From Megalobrama amblycephala (lineage: Eukaryota > Chordata > Actinopteri > Cypriniformes > Xenocyprididae): a stretch of DNA of 64,000 bases. Shown here one piece after another: positions 1 to 11,979 of the stretch; the stretch's first letter is position 1, and the number at the start of each line of letters is the position of its first letter. A model generated the notes under the pieces. The model was not told where the DNA came from. It ran no database searches and was given only the letters and a program-made list of their open reading frames with translations. A program made the translations under genes and the position numbers. The stretch lies in the NCBI RefSeq assembly GCF_018812025.1, contig NC_063053.1, positions 13,248,623 to 13,312,622 on the forward strand, written 5' to 3'.

Positions 1-345
1 GTAAGATATGTAGCTTTGATTGTATTGTGTGTGTTATTGGGTGATGGAGTGCTTGAGAAAATTGCTGTTAAAGAGCTTTTTTACTGTAACACATTTGGTG
101 TGAGAGGATGTACTGTAAGTGTGAGGAACTGAACATAGGTGTGGGAGTACTGCACGAGTCTGTATAGCAGCTTCCAGATAAACACATGCAATATAGGTCA
201 CATTTATATGAAGAAACAAATTTCTACATTTCTTGGGAGGATTTATTTCAGTATAAGGAAGAGATTTGGATAGTTTCATGAAACCAGAAAGTGCTAGACT
301 GTTGTTTTTATTCTTATTTTTTTAATTGAAAATTGAGTTGGTGTT

Positions 346-347
<2 letters not shown>

Positions 348-414
<67 letters not shown>
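348..414. repeat. (TA)n microsatellite
   Basis: An uninterrupted TA dinucleotide run of about 67 bp. It directly abuts a degraded transposon fragment on its right side, a pairing that recurs at 23.1 and 24.1 kb, so the tract probably arose at or near a TA-targeting insertion. Confidence 0.97.
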
Positions 415-416
<2 letters not shown>

Positions 417-610
417 TTTAAAAAGTCCTTTGACCATACGCTAACGTTCAAAAGTCAATAAGATTTCTTTGTTTTTGAAAGGGTTAAAATAGCAATATTG
501 TGAAATATTATTATGATTATTTTAAATAACTGTTTTCTTTATAATATATTTTAAATGTATTCCTTACTGACTTACTGGCTCCAAACTTTTGAACATTTTG
601 TACATAAATT
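415..610. repeat. Degraded fragment of the AAACTTTTGAAC inverted-repeat family
   Basis: Phrases such as CAATATTGTGAAATATTATT, AATAACTGTTTTCTTT and CTCCAAACTTTTGAAC also occur in the well-preserved elements at 23201-24132, 24171-24945 and 50012-50938. This copy is short and strongly diverged, so it is an old member of that non-autonomous DNA transposon family. No coding capacity is visible. Confidence 0.6.
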
Positions 611-2286
611 CCTTAATAAAGAATTTTATTTACAAGAAACCACTTTTTTGTAATGTTTTTTTCAGTGCCACAATAATGTGATGTCTTAGAGTATTATTAC
701 TTTTGAGATATATTCTTACCAAATATTGATATATGTGATTAATTGTCATTAGTTTTATTAATTAGCATATTATGTCATTCATTTAAAAATTTTAAGTCGA
801 TGGACATCCCTAACAGTTATGTGACCATAGCATACAGAATGCAAGATTCTCTGTTGTTCCCGTGAGAGTGGAGACCAGATCGGCTGGAATCAGACTTGTG
901 AAGTGGAGAGAAATGAAAGAAAACTGGCATTATAAATGTCAAGGGAAATAACACAACAGCTATAGTCTTATATCTCTTTAGGGTGAGTTCTTTCTCTCAT
1001 TTTTTTTCTTTTTTAGAACGAAAGCAAGCAAGAAAGTGAGATCCAGTAGTGTAACAGTTATCTTTTGTTAGTAAATCTCTGAATATAGTCGACTGATAGT
1101 AGAAACACACAGTGCACCAGAACTTTGCAAATAAAGTCTTGTCACAGTCAGGGAACCAGTCATATTTCATGGAGAGATGAAAACAGCACTGGCAGTTAGG
1201 ACGCGTTAAATATATGAAGGATACAGAATATCTGCTCTGGCATTCTTCCAATCTGCAGTATCATTTATTGGGCCATAAATACGATGAGAATGTGTGTGTT
1301 AATGTATGTGAGTCAACAGGAGACTGGGTGACCTATGGTTACTAATAGGCAGTAAATAGGCAGTGACTCTTATGTGAGAGGTCTCTTCCCATGCTGCCAC
1401 TTGAGTTGATTTAATTATCGAGAAACTCATCGCTTTAAATATGCTTTGGTGTCTGAGTTCTCCCGTCCTACACTTCCACTTTTCTTCTGTTTACTCGAAA
1501 ATAAATAACCTGTGCACAGAAACGCACGCATACAAATACACTGTTATCGATCTGCAAGCAAATGATGATGTTGTAGAGAGGAGCAATGACTCTTGTTGTC
1601 AGTCAACACCTCCATCCTCTTTCTACCATTACTGATCTTAAATAGAGGCATAATCTGTCTAATCTTGTCAGCTCTAAGGTCCTGTCTATATAAATCCTAC
1701 TGCTACATTCATTTTTTTAACTCTGCACCTGAGCTTAAAGGAAAGCATTATGTTTGACTCACTGTGGTCAGGTGGGTTTTAGTATTAAGAGAAATGTCAA
1801 TAACGTGCCAGTAGTGCAAACCAAAATGAAAGGTTTCCTCCCTCTGGAAATCGCTTGACTTTTCCACAATCTGTTATGCATTTGATGCTATGTTCAAATA
1901 CCTAAGGTATCAGACAGTATTACTGAAAGCATGCATTCACTAGCCTGAAGATGGTTGCTTCTCGCGGCTTTCTGACGTTTCTGTGTGTGAATCACTTTAG
2001 CCCTTCAAAATGTATGATGCATTGATTATGCAGTAAATAATCTGAATCTGAGCAATGGTTAATCAGGGCAAGTGCACAGAAACATAGCAAAGGCCTGTTT
2101 TCTTTGGAGGATGGGAAGATTCCTGTGGAAACTCTAAAGGGTTTGTTCATGACAAGAAATTTAGATTTAAAAAATGTGCCTCCCTGATTTGTTTTCAAGA
2201 ATGCATTTTATTGATCAAGTATCACTTGATCACAATAAAGACATGTACAAGAACGACTATTTCTGTTTCACATAAATGCTGGTTTA
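611..2286. other. Non-coding stretch, no recognised feature
   Basis: A+T-rich unique-looking sequence. Short ORFs on both strands (for example 997-1251 minus and 1441-1635 plus) have no recognisable domain and no splice context that stands out. I see no transposon ends here. Confidence 0.6.
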
Positions 2287-3118
2287 TTAAAGGTGCCCTA
2301 GAATTGAAAATTGAATTTACCATGGCAGTTAAATAATTAGAGTTCTGTACATGAAAATGACATACAGTGAGTCTCAAACACCATTGTTTCCTCCTTCTTA
2401 TGTAAATTTGATTTGTGCAAAAGACCTCTGAAGAACAGGCGAATCTCAACATAACACCGACTGTGACGCAACAGTCGGGATCATTAATATGTACACCCTC
2501 AACTTTTGCATATGCCAGCCCATGTTCAAGGCATTAGACAAGCCAGTATTAACGTCTGGAGCAGCACACAGACTTTATACAGGTAAGCAAGCAAGGACAA
2601 TAGCAAAAAATGGCAGATGGAGCAATAATAACTGACATGATATCATGATATTTTTAGTGATATTTGTAAATTGTCTTTCTAAATGTTTTGTTAGCATGTT
2701 GCTAATGTACTGTTAAATGTGGTTAAAGTTACCATTGTTTCTTACCGTATTCACGGAGACCAGAGTCATGTCGTTATTTTCATTTTTTTGCAGTCTGTAT
2801 AATTCATAAACACAACTTCATTCTTTATAAATCTCTCCAACAGTGTGTAATGTTAGCTTTAGCACCGTTAGCCACAGCATACGATCAAACTCGTTCAGAA
2901 TCAAATGTAAACATCCAAATAAATACTTACATGATCTGATATGCTGCATGACGAACACTTTGTAAAGATCAATTTTTAGGGTTATATTAACTGTGTGAAC
3001 TTTATGCAATGTATTATAGAGTTGCGAGCTTGGGGGCGGGGAGCGCGAGCATTTAAAGGGGACACGCACAGAATCGGCACATTTTTAATTATGCCCCAAA
3101 ATAGGCAGTTAAAAAATT
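2287..3118 (+). mobile_element. TTAA-type non-autonomous DNA transposon, 3' truncated
   Basis: TTAA at 2287-2290 is followed by AGGTGCCCTAGAA, a terminal motif I know from a common cyprinid repeat. The body then runs through a tract with AACATAACACCGACTG and ends near GCCCCAAAATAGGCAG. The matching inverted terminus (…TTCTAGGGCACCT then TTAA) is absent, so the right end has been lost. A related terminus (TAGGTGCCCTTTAA) is preserved in the different element at 32540-32898. Family assignment by TTAA target preference would suggest piggyBac-like or Kolobok-like mobilisation; that is inference. Confidence 0.65.
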
Positions 3119-3334
3119 GAATTCACAGCTCAACACCTCAAACTTAGGTCCGAAAACTTTAAAATCTCATCTTTGTTATTTTGCTCATTCTCATATCCTT
3201 CTCGTTTTATTTGTCAATGTCAGATGCTGTATTTTCTTTGAAAGTCTGCCTAAAAGCACAGTCTGTTTCTCAAACTGCTCTGAAGTAATTGTCCTCTAGT
3301 TGTTGTACATCTACTGTCCACTTCTCTTTCTGTC

Positions 3335-3899
3335 CTACTTAGATCCAGATGTCTTTCTTCTTTTGAAACAGTAATTTATGGAATAGCCCTCATCTCTCAA
3401 AAGAACAAAAGATGGATTTGTTTCTTTTTGGTCTTTTTGAGTGTGGGCGTTGCTTTCCACCATGCCTTTGTACTCCATGAGCAGTCCCACAGTGACGCAC
3501 GGCTCACGTACCTGGTCAGACTCACTGTGGGGCTCAGGTTCCCAGGCGACGGTTGGCTCAGTCCTCATCTGGCTCGTGCATCGTGGCAGACTCGAGCTCT
3601 CTGTCTGCGGTGGGCTCTGGCATTCGTTCAGTACAGTTTGTGGGCAGTGGCTGGCTGGGCTCTGGGTCCGTAGTGGGACTGGTGATGTCCTCCGCTAGGC
3701 AGATGGTGAAAGCCGATTCATTACTCACCAGCATCCACTCCACAAAAGCAGCAAAATTGCTCTCTGGGACCGTTCACTGGAAGACGTGCCTCAGAGATAG
3801 TGGGTTAGGCATGCCAGATCTAAAATGTCCCTTGTATGGTCCTCCAGGAAGAGTAGTTGGATGGCGGGTAGGTTCAACTGTGATGGAGAGAGGGTAACA
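3335..3899 (-). pseudogene. LTR retrotransposon gag-like protein, broken
   Basis: Read on the minus strand this region encodes two open pieces in different frames. The first (3743-3558) contains VEWMLVSNESAFTICLAED followed by a Pro/Glu-rich stretch with PDPEPSQPLP… and RMPEPTADRELE. The second (3568-3335) continues the acidic theme with EPTVAWEPEPHSESDQVREP. A short core-like sequence followed by a P/E/T-rich spacer is what I recall from gag-like ORFs of fish Ty3/gypsy-type elements, so this is probably the N-terminal half of such a gag. A frame shift and stop codons separate the pieces, and no protease or reverse transcriptase follows. The LTR-like DNA at 3940-4390 lies upstream in the correct orientation, which supports the call. 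Exact family is uncertain. Confidence 0.55.
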
Positions 3900-3939
3900 T
3901 TTTTTTTTAAAAAATCACTAAAATCTGTTCTGTGGTCTA

Positions 3940-4390
3940 GTCACAGTAGGTTGTAGAGAAGCGCATGACGAAGGAGTAGAAAACGGACATGGAACACACA
4001 GGAGATCATAGAAGAAAACTTAAACACAACCATGTATAACATAGACAAGGGGTAGGCATTGTCGGTCCTGGAGAGCTGCTGTCCTGCAGAGTTTAGCTCC
4101 AACCCTGAAAAAATCCTCACTTGTCTATAGCTTTAGTAATCCTGAAGACATTGATTAACTTGTTCACGTATGTTTGATTAGGGTTAGAGCTAAACTCTGC
4201 AGGACATCGGCTCTACAGGACTGACGTTGCCTACCCCTGACATACAGTAGATGATACGAGACACTGAACAGAAAGAACTCAGGCTTAAATGTGGAAAGAA
4301 CTGGTGTGTGGCAACTAATTAACAGCCAGGGAAAATAACTAGGAAATCAGGCAAAACATGAACGAATCAAACAGAGTAAAAACAAAACAT
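3940..4390 (-). repeat. LTR-like sequence belonging to the 3.3-kb retroelement
   Basis: A stretch upstream (minus strand) of the gag-like relic. Its part near 4290-4345 (…AACTAATTAACAGCCAGGG…) is the reverse complement of sequence at about 28010-28050 (CCCTGGCTGTTAATTAGTT), showing that two copies of one LTR-like family lie in opposite orientation in this window. The left border (TCACAGTAGG) resembles an LTR end reading CA on the minus strand. It is interrupted by a small palindromic insertion at 4048-4238. Boundaries are approximate. Confidence 0.5.
4048..4238. mobile_element. Palindromic MITE (AGGGGTAGGC termini)
   Basis: About 190 bp with imperfect inverted arms: AGGGGTAGGC… and CTGCAGAGTTTAGCTCCAAC at left, GAGCTAAACTCTGCAGGACA and GCCTACCCCT at right. 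GACA precedes the left end and also follows the right end, a possible short target duplication. A second member lies at 18465-18994. Such fold-back elements have no ORF and depend on a transposase supplied elsewhere. Confidence 0.75.
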
Positions 4391-5734
4391 CTATCTGTCT
4401 GTCTATCTGTCTGGAATTTAAAAGTCATTCTCAATAAAATTCTGAAATAGGCATGGGCTGTGTCTTGTGCAATAGCAAAGAGTGGTTTGAACTGTTCGTC
4501 ACCATGAGTGTGTTTGGCAGAGCAGTCCGATTTAAATGCATTCTGATCACAGACACTTCGTTCTTTTATATGGGCAAAATCAAGATTCAGGACACATGCT
4601 TGAAGGTGTAGAGAGGAACGTTGAATGCTGGGTGGGTACTTTGTGATCAAAGTCATTGCAGTCATTTCTGTTTTAGTGGCTTTTCTCTGTGTTTATGTGT
4701 TCATTCTTGATTAAAGCATACAGTAATAATCACAATTGATGAATGACATATGTGACTGCAAGAGTTGATTTTTTGTAAATGTCGTCATATTGACTGCATT
4801 TGACAGGGCAAGCTCAAACAAAAGGGGATGCAGGAAGGAAGCTTGCTACACAGAGCATGATATATGGATCAGATTTAACCATATTTATACCCAGTTTAAT
4901 ACATTTCTAGCCAATAAAAAATGACATTATAATATAACAATGCAGCACTAAACTTGTGGTTTTTTGAGTGTGACATCAATAAGAGATCCTGCTGTCACTG
5001 CAATGCAATAAAAGATCATTTAAGAGGTTTTTAGTTTGCTTGTTCATGTCTTCCCAAATGTAACATGTAAATGAAGTAATATCTGGAGCAAGTCTCTCAT
5101 TGCCTATTTAGAGGACATTAAGCACAGAATTATGCAAACAAATGCAATAAATACCGAGGTATGCAGAGGTCACACGCATTGCTTTGTGCCAAGCAATGAG
5201 TGCATACACCACCAAAACTAGTGAAAAAGGACCCAGAATTGCTCTCATTCTAGTTCTCTATGAAGGAGAATAGGCAATGAACAACTCTGCATTTGAATAC
5301 ACTCAATACAGGTTGTTTTTAGGAGAACACAATGCATTTATAATTTGTGTTCCAGCCATCTTTTGACAAAAGCGGAGCTTCTGGTTGTCAGTGAATTTTG
5401 AATGAGGGCTCCAGTTGTCACATTTATTGAATGCAAATATTCTCCATTAGTTTTCAGCTGGAGAGCAAGTTAATTAAATTTAAGGAGCACTGTCAAGTGC
5501 ATGGTATTCACAAGATGAATCAATTTGTCTCTTTTGTGTAGCTAAAACACCTTACTAAAAAACAAAGGCATTTCTGAGAAATTCTGCATTACTTTGTCAT
5601 CTTTTCTCCCTTTTTTGAGAATATTGATAGAAAAGTCGACAGTAATACAGATTATTACAGCTTGTAACATTTTTATTTTAGTGTTATATTTTCTACATGA
5701 CTTTATTCTGTATCTTATCGTATATCATATTCCA
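4391..5734. other. Non-coding stretch; 4960-5620 is a candidate conserved block
   Basis: No transposon ends are visible. The part 4960-5620 is unlike the flanking repeats and holds motifs typical of developmental enhancers: an octamer-like ATTATGCAAACAAATGCA near 5130, AAGTTAATTAAATTTAAGG near 5470 and TCAAGTGC near 5492. This is motif reading only; conservation has not been tested. The ORF at 4339-4665 (minus) has no recognised domain. Confidence 0.35.
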
Positions 5735-5874
5735 ACGTGATCTCATGAGAATATGTGTGTATTTTGACATAAAGTGTGGTTCTACCACATGTACATTTAC
5801 TTACGTTTTCATACACACAAAAACGTACAATTTTGACGTATTTATAGCACTAAAACGTAAAAATACCTACGTAC

Positions 5875-7412
5875 AGGTGCTGGTCATATAATTATAATAT
5901 CGTGAAAAAGTTTTTTTTATTGTAAATTATTTTTAAAAATGAAACTTTCATGTATTCTAGATGCCCTACATGTAAAGTAAAACATTTCAAAAGTTTTTTT
6001 TTTTTTTTTTTTTTTTGATGATTAGAGCATACAGCTCATGAAAGTCCAAAATACAGTATCTCAAAATATTAGAATATTTCCTAAGATTAATCAAAAAATT
6101 GATTTCAAAACAGAAAAGTTCAAGTTCTTTAAAGTATGTTCATTTGTACACTCAATACTTGGTCGGCAGCACATAATACAGCAAATGACTTGCTCTAGCA
6201 CAAATTACAGCATCAGTGAAGTGTGGCATGGAAGTGATCAGCCTGTGGCACTGCTGAGGCACTATTGAGCCTTCAGATCATCTGTATATTGTTGGATCGA
6301 CTGTTTCTCATCTTTCTCTTGAAAATATCCCATAGATTCAGGGGTCAGGCATGTTGGCTGGCCAATAAAGCACAGTAATGTCATGGTCAGCAAACCACTT
6401 GGAAGTGGTTTTTGCACTGTGGGCAGGTGCTAAAGTCCTGCTGGAAAAGGAAATCAGCTTCTCCATAAAGCTTGTCAGCAGATGGAAGCATAAAGTGCTC
6501 CAAAATCTCCTGGAAGATGGCTGCATTGACTTTGCACTTGATAAAACACAATGGACCAACACCAGCAGACGTCACGGCCCCCCAAATCATTACTAACTTC
6601 AGGAACTCCCCACTAGACTTCAAGCAGCTTGGATTCTGTGCCTCTCCAGTCTTCCTTCAGACTCTGGGACCATGATTTCAACATGAAATGCAAAATTTAC
6701 TTTTATCTGAAAAGAGGACTTTCGACCACTGTTCACTGTCCAGTTCTTTTTCTCCTTAGCCCAGGTAAGATGCTTCTGACGTTGTTTCTGTTTCAGAAGT
6801 GGCTTGGTAGTCCTTTTCCTAAAGATGTCCGAGTGTGGTGACTCTTGATGCGTTGACTCCGGCTTCATTCTACTCATTGTGAAGCTCTCCCAAGTGTTTG
6901 AATCGGCTTTACTTGACAGTATTCTCAAGCTTGTGGTCATCCCTGTTGCTTGTGCACCTTTGCCTACCCAATTTCTTCCTTCTAGTCAACTTTGCATTTA
7001 ATATGCTTTGATACATCACTCTGTAAACAGCCACCACATTCAAAAATGACCTTTTGTGACTTACTCTCTTTGTGGAGGGTGTCAATGATTGTCTCCTGGA
7101 TCATTGCCAAGTCAGCATCTTCCCCATTAGTGTGGTTTCAAAGAACAAGAGATACACAGAATTTATACTGTAGGGATGGTCATTTAATGAAAATCAAATG
7201 TAAATATTCTAATATTTTGAGATACTGGATTTTGGACTTTCATGAGCTGTACGCTCTAATCATCAAAATTAAAAAAAAAAAAAAAAAAACTTTTGAAATG
7301 TTTTACTTTACATGTAGGGAATCTAGAATATATGAAAGTTCCAGTTTTAAAAATAATTTACAATAAAAAAATGAACTTTTTCACGTTATTCTAATTATAT
7401 GACCAGCACCTG
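5875..7412 (-). mobile_element. Tc1/mariner element, full-length but decayed
   Basis: Starts CAGGTGCTGGTCATATAATT and ends AATTATATGACCAGCACCTG, with TA on both sides (5873-5874 and 7413-7414), the Tc1/mariner target duplication. The inverted termini extend for roughly 200 bp each: the arms share GAAACTTTCAT…, GTAAAGTAAAACATTTCAAAAG, a poly(T)/poly(A) run and CAAAATATTAGAATATTT. At 1538 bp it is the normal length for an autonomous Tc1-like element. It lies inside repeat copy 5735-8685, so it is the younger of the two. The transposase it carries is broken. Confidence 0.93.
6152..7150 (-). pseudogene. Tc1-like transposase, multiply frameshifted
   Basis: Minus-strand reading gives pieces of a Tc1-family transposase in the right order. 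Near 6970-7060 there is helix-turn-helix-like CLQSDVSKHI followed by VDWKEEIGRQRCTSNRDD. Around 6750-6800 lies KQKQRQKHLTWAKEKKNWTV. At 6590-6440 the catalytic-core stretch MIWGAVTSAGVGPL…KCKVNAAIFQEILEHFMLPS is followed, in another frame, by APAHSAKTTSKWFADHDITV and YWPANMPDP. The C-terminus near 6152 ends …LPTKY and a stop. In active relatives PxNSPDLNPIEN carries the third catalytic residue; here it is cut off after MPDP. Frame changes and stops make it inactive. Confidence 0.9.
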
Positions 7413-8689
7413 TATTAACAGCAATAAAACGTAAATCATTTACATATCCAAAAGTGAATGTGTATGAATTCCCATGTATTAATATTAAAATCGTGGCATT
7501 AATGTTTTAAATCCTGTTGTATTCAATTGTCATATCAATATATGTTTTTAGTCGAATTTATTGAATGTAGTTTAACATTACTCATCTACGTAATATGAAA
7601 TAACATTTCTGTTCGTGACTTGTGCTACAAACTCGTTTCGGAGGATTACATAATGTTAAACAAGACTACACTTTGAAACCGTAAAATGAATAAAATTTCT
7701 GTAAATGTTTAACCATTTTGTAATATTTCGTTTGTTTGCTGAAGGTGTTTTCTCCTATGCAGCGACTGACAATACAACCATAAGATACACCAAAGCACAA
7801 CATAAATTCACAAATCACATCAATTTTATTTGTTCGCTGTACTCCAAATAAAATTAGAATCCATATGTTTGTAAGGAAGAGATCCAAATTCAGCCCTTTT
7901 CCCGGCGATCTTTATCTTCACTCTCAGTGCCTATCACGGTGAAAGACCGTGCTCGTTATGATTCAAATTTGAAAGTAGCGCCCTCGAGAATCTTTACTAC
8001 ATGGCTTACGGCTCTGATATCGAACGTTCATTGGTTCTCACCTGCTTCGTCACAGATTGCGACATGCTGTGTTTCAGGGGAGTTCGCGCCTTCACAGAGA
8101 TAAACCGGATTCGTATTTTCTTGGATTAATAAATTCAATTCTGCTCTGTACCCTATAAAAAACTGTTACCGTCAGAGAGGACTACGACTGCATCATCATT
8201 TGAACTATTTTTGGTACGACTTTTGACATTTTCGCAATAAATTATTGTGATTACGGTTGTCTGTTATTCTTATTTATAACATTATAGTTTTAAGAAATGG
8301 TTATAGGTTGGGGTAGGTGTAGTATTAGTGGCTCAAAATATCATTTTAATGTTATATTTTTACTAAAATTGTAATTTCCCTACACATTTCTGTCCATTAT
8401 GTTTTATTCTTTAATATTCTGTATAAAATGGGTATGTTTAGGTTTGGGATGGGGTTAAGGCATCTTACATTTATCTACAAAACGATAAAAGGGAAATTAT
8501 ACATATATCTTTATGACATGAAAGATTCGTAAATATTTTATTCAGCGAAAAAACATATTTTTTTCGTTTTACTGCTATAAATACATCAATATTGTACGTT
8601 TCACCACCTTTCTAAGGTTTTGTGTCATTGAAAGTTACGTATTTATACCTACGTATTAACAATGAAACCAGGCTGTATATTCTCAGAAA

Positions 8690-10640
8690 GACTTATAAAA
8701 CTTATAGAGTAAAAGTATTGTCCTTTTGTGTTAGCTATTGATTTAACTAATGTTAATGTATAGAATCTTATTGTAAAGTGTTGTTTTATTTTCCTTACAC
8801 GCACAGCAATGGCATCATTAAATGTATTGCTATGTTCTGTTTCTTGTTTTTTTTTCTGCTCTTAATCTTCTTAACTTAATAAGGAATTTCCATTACATTT
8901 CCATAAATTAGGATTATGGTTTTCTCTGGTTATTGTGTATATTCCGTCCACATGCCATCATCAATAGACCGTGAGCAAAATATAAATCAGAATTCTGTAG
9001 TCAAACAGCCTTCAGTCTTCCTTAGGTGGGTCATTACTCACTCTTTCATGGGCTGATCCTGGCGGACCTGCTGCAAATACAACTACATTGTGTAGCTCTC
9101 ATTTGTGAATCATTTAGGGGTCACTGGTGGACCACTGACAACTGTTTATGAGTAGTTGCATTATTGTAACAAGTGCAACAGTATGATTGAGTGAACTCAT
9201 AGTTGAGAATAAATTGATGTTGAGCATTTGGTTTGGACGGTAACTCTCATACTCCCAGGGAACTAATGAATGGGAATGTTAACAGTTAGCTTTCTCCGAG
9301 TATTACAGATTGCCATGTATTTTGTGATATTGTGAGAGTTGCACCACTATGCAACATTAATAGAAAGATAGAGACAGAAAATAAGAAAAAGTGATGAGCA
9401 ACAAGTCCTAGGGTGAATCTCTGTGTGTGTTTGCAGCCAATTTTGGCACCTGGAAGAGCTACTGATTATTTTGCAATTACTTCTCACCTTGAGCCAAAGA
9501 ATGTACTGCGTCGCAAGGGATCTATCCTTCTCAGCCACCCAATCACCATTTTTTGTTTTCTCTGCTTCTGCCTGCAGTGTCTGTTTACGAGTTCATGCCT
9601 GTTCCCCCTGCCTGTCCTCAAAAGCTCTCTGCCAATTAAAGCAGACTTCCATATCCAGCTATTTTATACAATAAACTTGAACATTCTTGATAAGAATGCA
9701 TCTGATATAGTAAGGATAGGGTGGGACAGGTAAGAAACATATTTAAAAAAAAATGTTTTGTGGTGGAAGTTTTTCAGTAATTCAGCCTTTTCTAGCGTAC
9801 TCTTCCTCTTTTTGCAGTATGAATGAAGGCTTTCATCAGCTTGCAGTAAATAAAGAAAACATGACTGGGAGGTACATTATACTAACAAGATTTTAAGTCA
9901 ACAGCTTTTAGGGCCTGAACAAAACCAACTCCAATGACAGAGATGTAACAATCTGCCGCAGGCACAAAGAAACAGAACAATTAGAGAGCCTGTACACTAC
10001 TGTTTTATAAATAACTGCTCTCATTCCTGCCAGATAGAATTCTTATTAATTCTGATACACTATATCAGGGAAAACTTTTTTTGTTTGTTCCAAACATGCT
10101 TTAAAACAGACCGCCTCAGGAGCTGGTCTGAGTATGGTTAACTTCAAGTCTGCGAACTTGCATTGTAAACTCAAAGTGCACCAGGTTCATTTTCATTTCT
10201 TCTTTGCATAAAGGCAAATATTTTTAGTCATTATTGTAAAAAGGTAATGATGACTCGCAGATGAGAAGATGAGCCGCTTCTTTTTATGAAGACAACCGAA
10301 TGAGAAGCATATTAAAATGTATTGTAAAGTACACGCAGACTCTCAAATGTGCTCTTTCAGTGTTCTGCGCGAATTAAGTCTTGAAGGTCCAGACTTCTTT
10401 CCAGTGCCACATGACAGAAATATACCATTGTATTTTATGTATGAATTTATTCTGTAGCCATTTTGTGATTCAATTTCATTTATTTTTTAGCTCCTTTTTA
10501 ATATGCTAAAAATTGACCCTAAACATTTTCATATCAAAATGCATTCAGTTTTAATGCGTGCACTAAAACGTTTCTCCTTTAAGCTAAAAGAAAACAAATT
10601 ATTATGTACTAAACACACCGAAGGTCAATTAAATAATCAC
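8690..10640. other. Non-coding stretch, no recognised repeat
   Basis: No transposon termini and no convincing exon. ORFs at 9347-9538 (minus) and 9413-9733 (plus) overlap each other and match nothing I recognise. The part 9830-10080 is moderately complex with few simple repeats (for example AACAATCTGCCGCAGGCAC, CCAGATAGAATTC) and might be conserved non-coding DNA; this is a weak impression. Confidence 0.4.
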
Positions 10641-10648
10641 GGGTGACG

Positions 10649-10840
10649 TGTCACAGGACTCGGAGGCGGAGAAAGATGATGAACTCAAATGCAGGGTTTA
10701 TTGAAAGGTTGGTGAGTTAGAGGAATACTGGTGAATGAACAGGTAAATTAGGTTTGACAGTCCTTGACTTAAGTTTGACAGTCTTTGTGTTTGCAACACT
10801 GAACACTGGAGAAACACTGGAGAACTGTAGTGTTTCTTTT
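10649..10840 (-). repeat. Solo or truncated LTR fragment
   Basis: Reads TGTCACAGGACTCGGAGG… then GAACTCAAATGCAGGG and TTTATTGAAAG. On the minus strand this places an AATAAA polyadenylation signal just inside a segment ending …CCTGTGACA, an arrangement typical of the 3' half of fish LTRs. The other LTR border and any internal region are missing. Superfamily cannot be told. Confidence 0.45.
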
Positions 10841-11002
10841 TCTATTATTAACAGGCTCTACATAGGGCAAGCAGTGTGTAGAATTGATGGATAATATAAT
10901 ATAATAAACAATAATATAATAATCTAAAAGTATGAAGACATCTAAAAAGAAAGAAGAAAAAAAATGAATGCATTAGTTATGGATTGTACCTTTTGGAGCA
11001 AC

Positions 11003-11977
11003 ATGATCTCATGAAAATGCGTGTGTATTTTTATGTAAAGTGTTGTTCTACCACTTGTACGTTTCCTTACATTTTCATACACTCAAAAACGTACAATACT
11101 GATGTATTTATAGCACTAAAGCACTTTATAGAACAGCAATAAAATTATGTACGTATCCAAGTGTGAATGTGTAAGAATTCCCATTTATTAATATAAAAAT
11201 TGTGGCATTAATGTTTTGATTCTGTTGTATTCAATTGTCATATCAATACAAATTTTTAGTCGCATTAATTGAATGCAGTTTACTCATCTTCTTAATATGA
11301 AATAACATTTCTGTTCATGACTTGTGGTAAAAACTCATTTCGGAGGATTACATAATGTTAAACAAGACTACACTTTAAAACCTTAAAATGAAAAAAAAAA
11401 TTATTTAACCATTTTGTAATATTTAGTTTGTTTGCTGTGAGACACAAAAGGTGTTTTCCCTTATGCAGCGACTAACAATACAAGCATAAAATACACCAAA
11501 ACACAACATAATTTTATTTGTTTGCTGTACTCCAAATCTTGAGAATCCATATAGTATGCTAGCAAGGAAGAGATCCAAATTCAGCCCTTTATCCGGCGAT
11601 CTTCATTCTCAACAGCGACCGTCACGGTCAAAGCCTGCGCTCGTTATGATTCAAATTTGAAAGTTGCGCCCTAGAGAAGCTTTACGACATTGTTTTTCTG
11701 CATTGTATAAATCATATTCTGTATAAAATGGCTATGTTTAGGTTCAGGGTGGGGTTTAGGGATCTTACATTTATCTATAAAATGATAAAAGGGAAATTAT
11801 GCATATATCTTTATGACGTGAAATTTTTTCGCTGTAAAAACGTAATAATGCTATGTTTAAATGCTGCCAATACGTCCATATTGTATGTTTCAGCACCTAT
11901 CCAAATGTACAAAAATATACGTTTTATGTCTTTGAAAGTTACGTATTAATACCTACGTATTAACAATGAGACAGGCT
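11003..11977 (+). repeat. Cyprinid-type repeat family A, copy 2
   Basis: Same family and orientation as 5735-8685, starting CATGATCTCATGAAAATG and ending AACAATGAGACAGGCTG. Compared with copy 1 it lacks the Tc1 insertion and about 400 bp of the middle (the part corresponding to roughly 8010-8400), giving a shorter internal-deletion form. Both copies keep GGAGGATTACATAATGTTAA and the GGAAGAGATCCAAATTCAGC block. The ORF at 11728-11949 is a by-product. Confidence 0.75.
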
Positions 11978-11979
11978 GT

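Larger units (their letters stand above)
5735..8685 (+). repeat. Cyprinid-type repeat family A, copy 1 (split by Tc1)
   Basis: Begins GTGATCTCATGAGAATATG and ends near AACAATGAAACCAGGCTG. Shared blocks with copy 2 (11003-11977) include CATACAC…AAAACGTACAAT, a block with GGAAGAGATCCAAATTCAGC, GTATAAAATGG…TATGTTTAGGTT and TTACGTATT…ACCTACGTATTAACAATGA. The interior also carries a G+C-richer block (about 7910-8110) with GATTCAAATTTGAAAGT. The copy is split at a TA by the element at 5875-7412. Terminal TGATCTCAT and, inverted, TGGTTTCAT suggest degenerate inverted ends, so a DNA transposon is the likely class; no ORF of note. Confidence 0.7.

Noticed and set aside
6338..6675. Plus-strand ORFs over the first Tc1 element
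   Set aside because: They are antisense shadows of the minus-strand transposase.
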